Of a DNA stretch of 42,514 nucleotides, positions 38,602-42,514 are shown in pieces. Position 1 is the stretch's first letter; every line of letters begins with the position of its first letter. The translations under genes were made by a program, and so were the position numbers. Under the pieces are notes generated by a model. That model was given only the letters and a program-made list of their open reading frames with translations. It did no database searches and was not told the origin of the DNA. Source of the stretch: a virus; IMG/VR virus record IMGVR_UViG_3300044511_000280, positions 1-42,514 of that record; one strand, 5' to 3'.

Positions 38602-38823
38602 ATGGAACAATTAGACTTATTCCCGATCGACTTCATCGAGCTCCAACATACTATCCTCAAGATCAATGAGTCGCACAAATCCGTCCATCGCGCCCTCTTC
38701 GCCCGCATTTCTGAGCTGGAACACCGCCTGGTTGCGGCCGAGCAAGAGGTGCAAGGGATAAACGAGTCGCTGTTGTATGAGCGACACGAGGGCCACCTTA
38801 TTCACACGTCTCACTATACTTAA
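38602..38823 (+). CDS. 73-aa coiled-coil protein
   Basis: ATG 38602 with AAGGAG seven bases upstream; the frame also opens at 38584 without a site. MEQLDLFPIDFIELQHTILK, INESHKSVHRALFARISELE, HRLVAAEQEVQGINESLLYE: helical with heptads, and the first residues contain an aromatic-Leu motif QLDLFP, which resembles a beta-sliding-clamp binding peptide (QL.LF). That is suggestive of binding to host DNA polymerase III clamp, not shown. Confidence 0.55.
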   Translation: MEQLDLFPIDFIELQHTILKINESHKSVHRALFARISELEHRLVAAEQEVQGINESLLYERHEGHLIHTSHYT

Positions 38824-38900
38824 TAGAGAAGAAGGGGGTTGCATTGAAATAATTCCTTGCATATACAGGGGTTAACGTGAATATAGGTGGGTAGGAAAAT

Positions 38901-39035
38901 TTGGACAAGAAAATTAAGAAGATCCAAAGAGACACGAAGAAAGTTAGTCAAGGGTTGTCTCTTCTTCTCAAGCAAGACAAGAGAAGGGATAAGATTTTAG
39001 AACGAGGAAAACACAAGGAAAGTCATGGCTCATAA
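38901..39035 (+). CDS. 44-aa basic protein
   Basis: TTG 38901 with AGGA upstream: LDKKIKKIQRDTKKVSQGLS, LLLKQDKRRDKILERGKHKE. A very basic helix resembling a known type of small phage protein ('mdKKIKKIekdtkKvekgL..Ll..DkkRDk..e'). Overlaps the next gene start (39025) by 11 bp. Confidence 0.5.
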   Translation: MDKKIKKIQRDTKKVSQGLSLLLKQDKRRDKILERGKHKESHGS

Positions 39036-39135
39036 GAAAAAAGGTCATCAGAAAGAGATGAAGAAATTTGCCAAAGAATTTGAAAAGAAAGGTCAGCAAG
39101 AAGAAAAGAAAGAACATAAAGAAAAAAAGAAATGA
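39025..39135 (+). CDS. 36-aa lysine-rich protein
   Basis: MAHKKKGHQKEMKKFAKEFE KKGQQEEKKEHKEKKK. Low-complexity, charged. ATG overlaps the previous end and its stop overlaps the ATG of the terminase-like gene, so it is probably translated. Possible DNA-binding; composition only. Confidence 0.45.
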   Translation: MAHKKKGHQKEMKKFAKEFEKKGQQEEKKEHKEKKK

Positions 39136-39644
39136 GCAGCTTTGCACCCGATCCTGAGACACGAACTGTAACCTCTGTGGATGGAACACCGGTTCGAGAG
39201 CTCAAACCTTCGGTTCATTGGGGCAATTCCTGGGCGATTAAACTTAAAGGGAAGGAAGCGAGGCAGAAAGCGTATCGGGCTCTGTGCGATTGGATAGGGC
39301 AAGGCAAATCCTTCAAATCCTTCACTTATCGAGACGGAAAAGTATCGATAACAGGTGAAGGGATCGAAGAAATGGCGAGGCGCCATCCAGAGGAATTCGA
39401 TCCCGCGCTTCGAGAAATCGCGCATGCTGAGTCATATAAGGTGTGGGAAAAGATAGTGTCCGACTCCGCCACGGGCAACAACCCTCAGGCCAACCCTGCC
39501 TCCATCAATATGGTGATGAGAAACAAGTTCGGGTGGGATCGAAGGGATCAAGGGGCCAATGCTGAAGTGGATAGAGAGAAGTTCAAGTTCATTGCAGACT
39601 TCTTCGAGCAATCATTCAGGAAGGCGAAGGATAAGGGGAACTGA
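39132..39644 (+). CDS. terS: Terminase small subunit (candidate)
   Basis: 170 residues. MSSFAPDPETRTVTSVDGTP ... KSFKSFTYRDGKVSITGEGI and the C-terminal ANPASINMVMRNKFGWDRRD QGANAEVDREKFKFIADFFE. The phrase 'iNmvmrNkfGW.DR.' is typical of TerS-type proteins (P22 gp3-like). A helix-turn-helix region in the middle (EEMARRHPEEFDPALREIAH AESYKVWEKIV) fits DNA recognition. The large subunit is 34 kb away on the other strand, so the split packaging module is unusual. 4-bp overlap with the upstream gene. Confidence 0.6.
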   Translation: MSSFAPDPETRTVTSVDGTPVRELKPSVHWGNSWAIKLKGKEARQKAYRALCDWIGQGKSFKSFTYRDGKVSITGEGIEEMARRHPEEFDPALREIAHAESYKVWEKIVSDSATGNNPQANPASINMVMRNKFGWDRRDQGANAEVDREKFKFIADFFEQSFRKAKDKGN

Positions 39645-39688
39645 GTCCCCTTAGTCCCCGAGCGCCCACAGGAGAAGAGCGACAACAA

Positions 39689-40102
39689 TTATCCATGTTG
39701 GGATGAACATTTTTCACCTTCTGGTTTGTTATACTCAACATCCTCAATAATCTCTCCACTCTCTTCGTCGAATGAGCAAATGAAGTAGATGGTTGGGAAC
39801 ATCTTCGCTAGAGCAGCGAAGATGGGGATAGGAGGTGTCCAGACGGTCTTGAAGAAATAGTGAAGTTGACCGTCGTCTTCTTCGAGCTCTCCCCATAGGG
39901 CGTTAGATTTTGTGTTCCAGTGGTCGAGCCGCCACAGGTACCAGCGGGGGATAGGGAGATTTTCTTCACTGGGGAAGGGGAGCATTGGGATGATGTTCTG
40001 GAAGTCAAAGACTCTCTCTTCTGAGGAGATTAAGGCTTTGAAGGCTTGCAGGTCGGGGGAAGCCCCCTTGCATGTGAGCTTGCAATGGACGTAGTTAGGC
40101 AT
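39689..40102 (-). CDS. Api92-like protein (DUF1281 type)
   Basis: 137 residues: MPNYVHCKLTCKGASPDLQA, VFDFQNIIPMLPFPSEENLP, WYLWRLDHWNTKSNALWGEL, HYFFKTVWTPPIPIFAALAK and MFPTIYFICSFDEESGEIIE. This is the 'MPN.v.n.l...G...........fdFn.iIPmP.....................W.t.a........w.PP.......F......y.de.g' ferredoxin-like family called Api92/DUF1281, widely carried by plasmids and phages; function unknown. Its start overlaps the end of the gene at 40095. Confidence 0.75.
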   Translation of the reverse strand: MPNYVHCKLTCKGASPDLQAFKALISSEERVFDFQNIIPMLPFPSEENLPIPRWYLWRLDHWNTKSNALWGELEEDDGQLHYFFKTVWTPPIPIFAALAKMFPTIYFICSFDEESGEIIEDVEYNKPEGEKCSSQHG

Positions 40103-40376
40103 TTGGTTCCTCTGCTGTTACTAAATATTTCATATTTTCCTTTTTGTGGATTTCCATAATTTCTTCTTCTACAGATTTAAAATAGTTTGTTGCCAGTTCT
40201 TCGGGGGTTCCTCCTGTGAGAAGAACATCCTCATGATAATACCAAGGACATCCCCAAGGAGAGGAATTGGGTTGCTCTGTGTCATCGAAAGGACACAGAC
40301 TATAAAAAGCATCTATAAAAGCGTCCTCCGCTTCCTCTGAAGCCACTGAATGAAATTCTTTTGCGGTTAGTTGCAT
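40095..40376 (-). CDS. Small acidic protein, leader-element family 1
   Basis: 93 residues: MQLTAKEFHSVASEEAEDAF, IDAFYSLCPFDDTEQPNSSP, then acidic helices. AAAGGA precedes the ATG, and the conserved 38-bp leader element lies 17 bp upstream (40394-40431). No family recognised; stop overlaps the Api92-like gene start. Confidence 0.5.
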   Translation of the reverse strand: MQLTAKEFHSVASEEAEDAFIDAFYSLCPFDDTEQPNSSPWGCPWYYHEDVLLTGGTPEELATNYFKSVEEEIMEIHKKENMKYLVTAEEPNA

Positions 40377-40393
40377 GTGTTTCCTTTGCTATC

Positions 40394-40431
40394 GGTTAAA
40401 AGCTAACCAATACGCCCGATAGCTCGGGCGC
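40394..40431 (-). promoter_or_regulatory. Leader element copy 1 (hairpin plus TTAGCTTTTAACC)
   Basis: 38 bp, reading on the - strand GCGCCCGAGC...GCTTTTAACC. It holds a 6-bp stem GCCCGA/TCGGGC and ends 17 bp upstream of the ATG at 40376. 33 of 38 positions match copy 2. Candidate promoter, RNA-processing or regulator site. Confidence 0.55.
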
Positions 40432-40443
40432 AAAGTTTAGGAT

Positions 40444-40662
40444 TTATTCATTAGAGTCGGCTGCGTCTTCTTCCTGAGTCAAATTTTGTAGACAAGTTGC
40501 TACGTCCGCTTGAAAGTCCTCGAAGTCAAAGCCGGCTTGCAAGTAGTTATCTAAACAAAATTCTAGCAAAAAATATGGGGCTAGTTTTAAAGGAAGTTTT
40601 GTTTCGTTTAAGAGAGAAGCTAGGCCATTTCCTAAGAGTTGGTGAGGTTGAGCGCCATACAT
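40444..40662 (-). CDS. 72-aa paralogue A
   Basis: MYGAQPHQLLGNGLASLLNE, TKLPLKLAPYFLLEFCLDNY, QAGFDFEDFQADVATCLQNL. Clear paralogue of the 41275 protein (shared: G.GLA.L.N...PL..AP..LLEFCL.NY..AGFDF.D.Q.DV..CL..L). AAGGAG upstream; leader copy 2 lies 18 bp before it. Function unknown; helical, acidic C-terminus. Confidence 0.65.
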   Translation of the reverse strand: MYGAQPHQLLGNGLASLLNETKLPLKLAPYFLLEFCLDNYLQAGFDFEDFQADVATCLQNLTQEEDAADSNE

Positions 40663-40680
40663 TTTGTTCTCCTTGTTGTG

Positions 40681-40718
40681 GGTTAAAAGCTAATTGAAAC
40701 GCCCGATCGCTCGGGCGC
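40681..40718 (-). promoter_or_regulatory. Leader element copy 2
   Basis: 38 bp with the same stem (GCCCGATCGCTCGGGC) and tail TTAGCTTTTAACC, ending 18 bp upstream of ATG 40662; five differences from copy 1, four of them outside the stem and one in its loop, so the paired bases are conserved. Confidence 0.55.
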
Positions 40719-40730
40719 GACTATTAGGCT

Positions 40731-40904
40731 TTAATCTTTCTGTTGAATCAATCCAGCTTCTAAAAGAGAGCGGGCAGTTCGTCCATAGTGGCCAGGAAGC
40801 GTCCAGGCTTTGCCCGTGTCTACTAAGTGCTGAAATAGAGCAAGGGCAGAGACCTCGTCCAGTTCCCCTTGTTCATAAGCCATGATTTGATCGATAGTGT
40901 CCAT
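40731..40904 (-). CDS. DUF7417-like phage protein, 57 aa
   Basis: ATG 40904: [57 protein letters not shown]. This is a strongly recognisable small family of phages ('MDTIDqI.[10 protein letters not shown].t..LFQhLvDtG.AWtLqGhYGRtA..Li..GlI'), called DUF7417. The alternative 105-aa frame is a shadow. TAATG couples it to the gene upstream (40904). Function unknown. Confidence 0.75.
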   Translation of the reverse strand: MDTIDQIMAYEQGELDEVSALALFQHLVDTGKAWTLPGHYGRTARSLLEAGLIQQKD

Positions 40905-41266
40905 TAAATCACCAAGTAAAAAAGGTTGTTTACTTCTAAGCCGATGGAATCCTGATTCAGGTCGGCTTTCAGTTTTTGGCAAAAAGAGTATATTTTGTCG
41001 ATATGCTCTCTGAAATCGTCGGAAGTGCCGAAAGCCTGGCAAATGCAAATGTGCTCTTGAATGAGCTTTCCTGTGCGCATGCGATAACAGCCGTAGGCTT
41101 CAAACTTGGTCGATCCTCCAAAAAGTGAAGATAGGAAAGTTAAGGTATCTTCCGTGACTTGAGTATTGTCGAAAGGTAAATCCCCTTGCTTTGAGGGGAT
41201 ATAAATTTTTAGAACGCAATCGAGACAAATCAAATTTTCGATTGATGCTTCTGATAGTTTTTTCAT
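40904..41266 (-). CDS. Conserved phage protein of 120 aa
   Basis: ATG 41266 with GAGG five bases upstream; a longer frame from 41326 overlaps the previous gene. [81 protein letters not shown] recognise this as a phage family of unknown role ('...iyvP.t.............l..lFGG.T....G.w......l..E.v.i...f......eh...i......i...l.Q..v.l..n'). Stop overlaps the DUF7417 start. Confidence 0.6.
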   Translation of the reverse strand: MKKLSEASIENLICLDCVLKIYIPSKQGDLPFDNTQVTEDTLTFLSSLFGGSTKFEAYGCYRMRTGKLIQEHICICQAFGTSDDFREHIDKIYSFCQKLKADLNQDSIGLEVNNLFYLVI

Positions 41267-41274
41267 ATAATCCT

Positions 41275-41493
41275 CTATTCTTCTGTATGGGCTGTACTTC
41301 TTACGTGGCTCAAAATTTTCAAGCAATGAGATACGTCGTTTTGCAGGTCTTTGAAGTCAAAACCAGCGGGTCCGTAATTAATTAAACAAAATTCTAGCAA
41401 AACGCGTGGAGCTTGTCTTAAGGGAAACTGGGCTTGGTTAAAGAGAGCGGCGAGGCCCTCTCCTAGGGTTTGATTAAGTGGGGTAGAAAGCAT
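41275..41493 (-). CDS. 72-aa paralogue B
   Basis: MLSTPLNQTLGEGLAALFNQ, AQFPLRQAPRVLLEFCLINY, PAGFDFKDLQNDVSHCLKIL. Paralogue of the 40444 protein. GAGG at the start and a partial leader element (GGTTAAAAACTAA) at 41511-41530, 17 bp upstream. Confidence 0.65.
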   Translation of the reverse strand: MLSTPLNQTLGEGLAALFNQAQFPLRQAPRVLLEFCLINYGPAGFDFKDLQNDVSHCLKILSHVRSTAHTEE

Positions 41494-41510
41494 ATGTCCT
41501 CGGGATTGTT

Positions 41511-41523
41511 GGTTAAAAACTAA
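41511..41523 (-). promoter_or_regulatory. Partial leader element copy 3
   Basis: On the - strand TTAGTTTTTAACC, one change from TTAGCTTTTAACC of copies 1 and 2, placed 17 bp upstream of ATG 41493. The GC hairpin is missing here. The conserved distance argues that the TTAGCTTTTAACC part is the functional core. Confidence 0.5.
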
Positions 41524-41547
41524 ATGATGCTATTGATGGTTTAGGTG

Positions 41548-41856
41548 TTAATTTTCGTTTTTGTATTTCATATCTTCTAAAAGACATTCAATTAAATCTT
41601 GCCCATAAGAATCGAAAAATTCTTCATATGGTTTTCCTGTAGAAAGAAAAATAAAAAAACCTTGTGATACGCCATGAATCCAGTTTGCTCGCCCTTGGGA
41701 GTTTTCATGCAAGGTGGAAAGGCCTTTGTTGAAGGTGAGCTTTTCGCTGTCGCTATACGAATCGCTGTCGATGAGAGCAATGGCTGAGTCGATGACTAAG
41801 GATCCAATGGCTTCTCGAAGGTGAAGAATTTTTTCTTGTAGAGTGGTGATGTCCAT
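41548..41856 (-). CDS. Small helical protein, unknown
   Basis: 102 residues: MDITTLQEKILHLREAIGSL, VIDSAIALIDSDSYSDSEKL, TFNKGLSTLHENSQGRANWI, GKPYEEFFDSYGQDLIECLL. GAGG upstream. Helical and acidic; no recognised family. First gene of the - strand small-protein operon. Confidence 0.5.
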   Translation of the reverse strand: MDITTLQEKILHLREAIGSLVIDSAIALIDSDSYSDSEKLTFNKGLSTLHENSQGRANWIHGVSQGFFIFLSTGKPYEEFFDSYGQDLIECLLEDMKYKNEN

Positions 41857-41920
41857 TTTTCCTCGGGGTTGGGGGAAGGGGTGGAGGAGTTTTCACTTAC
41901 CCCGCTCACTCCTTCCTTTC

Positions 41921-42085
41921 TCATAAAGATGGACATATCTTATCACACATGGCACAATATTGCAATACTAAACATTTCTTGGGCCAAAACTTTCTATCCC
42001 GATAATCTTTTCCTCTTTTTAAACACTTTTCTTGAAAATCGACTGCATTAGAGGCTCTAGGATCGACGATCTCAATCTCATCCAT
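41921..42085 (-). CDS. Possible small Cys protein within the hairpin region
   Basis: 54 residues from ATG 42085: MDEIEIVDPRASNAVDFQEK, CLKRGKDYRDRKFWPKKCLV, LQYCAMCDKICPSL. Its start lies in the loop of the long inverted repeat at 42041-42137 and no good ribosome site is visible. A C-x2-C at the end may bind metal. Could be non-coding. Confidence 0.3.
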   Translation of the reverse strand: MDEIEIVDPRASNAVDFQEKCLKRGKDYRDRKFWPKKCLVLQYCAMCDKICPSL

Positions 42086-42137
42086 AGTCTCATAGCCTAA
42101 AACACTGATAATCGATCCTAGGGCTTCTAATGCAGTC
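42041..42137 (+). ncRNA. Long hairpin, 26-bp stem (RNA candidate)
   Basis: Left arm 42041-42066 (starts GACTGCATTAGAGG) pairs with right arm 42112-42137 (ends CTTCTAATGCAGTC) over 26 positions with a 45-nt loop. Two positions differ from perfect complementarity; in a + strand RNA both are G-U pairs, in a - strand RNA both are A-C mismatches. That favours a + strand structured RNA. No promoter or terminator is evident by eye. Confidence 0.5.
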
Positions 42138-42190
42138 CTAGGGCAATATAGGAAAAAGTTTAGTAAATGACCTAATATTTTAGTATGCAA

Positions 42191-42514
42191 GCTTAGAGGG
42201 GCGAGTGATAGTAAATACTTGTAATGTTATGGGGCATTACCAGCACAGCGCAAGAAGGCCGGCGGCAGCTAAAGAGTTTAGTTGACTCGATGCGTTCAAG
42301 TCTTTGCTTGATACCTGAAGGCAAATAAAATATTTACCTCCCATTTTGGAGCGAAGCCCGTCTTGCCCCCAAATAGGATCATGATAAATTATAGTACCAC
42401 CCCTCCCCCATCCCTTTTCCTCTTCCCTCCGAAACCCAGGAACCCAACCTCCCACCCCTTTTCCCATTTCTCCCCTTCCCCCCTAAACCCAAGAACCCCA
42501 CCCCTCGGAACAGA
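42191..42514. other. Right non-coding region
   Basis: About 320 bp without a convincing gene. The last 130 bp are pyrimidine-rich on the + strand (runs of C with T and A). A small inverted repeat GTAATG/CATTAC occurs near 42223-42240. Nothing else seen. Confidence 0.55.

Noticed and set aside
42237-42467. 76-aa - strand frame
   Set aside because: Gly/Arg-rich product from a purine-biased stretch, no ribosome site.
1-42514. Palindrome AACAGAATTCTGTT formed if the two ends are joined
   Set aside because: It needs circularity I cannot show, and a 14-bp palindrome at one junction can be chance; no terminal overlap was seen.

Overview
The window looks like most or all of a temperate tailed-phage (podovirus-like) genome, probably a metagenome-derived contig. 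The virion genes are a P22-like portal, a large terminase, a scaffold, an N4 gp56-like major capsid protein, tail connector/nozzle-like proteins and ejection-type internal proteins, followed by a long series of fibre proteins. There is no tape-measure gene and no tail sheath. The best clue to the host is the tyrosine recombinase at 5804-6748. From memory of the family it closely resembles the integrase-like proteins pGP7-D/pGP8-D of chlamydial virulence plasmids, so a host in the Chlamydiota (perhaps an environmental chlamydia) is my leading inference. I could not run a search.

Layout. 1-373 is non-coding with a sigma70-like promoter. 374-1286 holds two small + genes. 1283-5386 (- strand) is the packaging block: TerL with a 148-residue mini-intein, a 67-aa protein, and the portal, whose only sensible start is an ATC codon. 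5402-9519 (+) is a dense chain of small accessory genes with 4-bp overlaps around the integrase, including a RAMP/Cas7-like protein and, directly behind it, a CRISPR-like array. 9516-11151 (-) holds a metallophosphoesterase and small unknowns. 11229-33321 (+) is the morphogenesis region, from scaffold and capsid through neck/tail and ejection proteins to fibres, interrupted by - strand 'moron' genes (14182-14460 and 20588-21726, the latter a ParB-like and a Myb-like protein). 33318-34007 holds small lipoprotein/membrane proteins that could be lysis genes. 34083-39135 covers replication and recombination: a winged-helix initiator, a DnaC-like loader, an Erf-like annealing protein, a YqaJ-like exonuclease, a repressor and a RusA resolvase. 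39132-39644 is the TerS candidate. 39689-42085 (-) holds small early-type genes with a recurrent leader element. 42041-42137 is a long hairpin, and the remainder to 42514 shows no convincing gene.

The most unusual element is at 7694-8009, between the RAMP-like gene and a small membrane-protein gene. Four copies of a ~24-bp repeat alternate with blocks of different lengths made almost entirely of phased NNNGG pentamers (I count 40). The array lies inside a run of translationally coupled genes, so the GG-rich strand should be transcribed. A repeat array joined to a RAMP-fold candidate, with a 5-nt rather than free-sequence spacer pattern, is not a standard CRISPR locus and is my candidate for an undescribed system.

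All functional calls come from reading the translated sequences and remembered family motifs. No database search, fold prediction or RNA folding was run.
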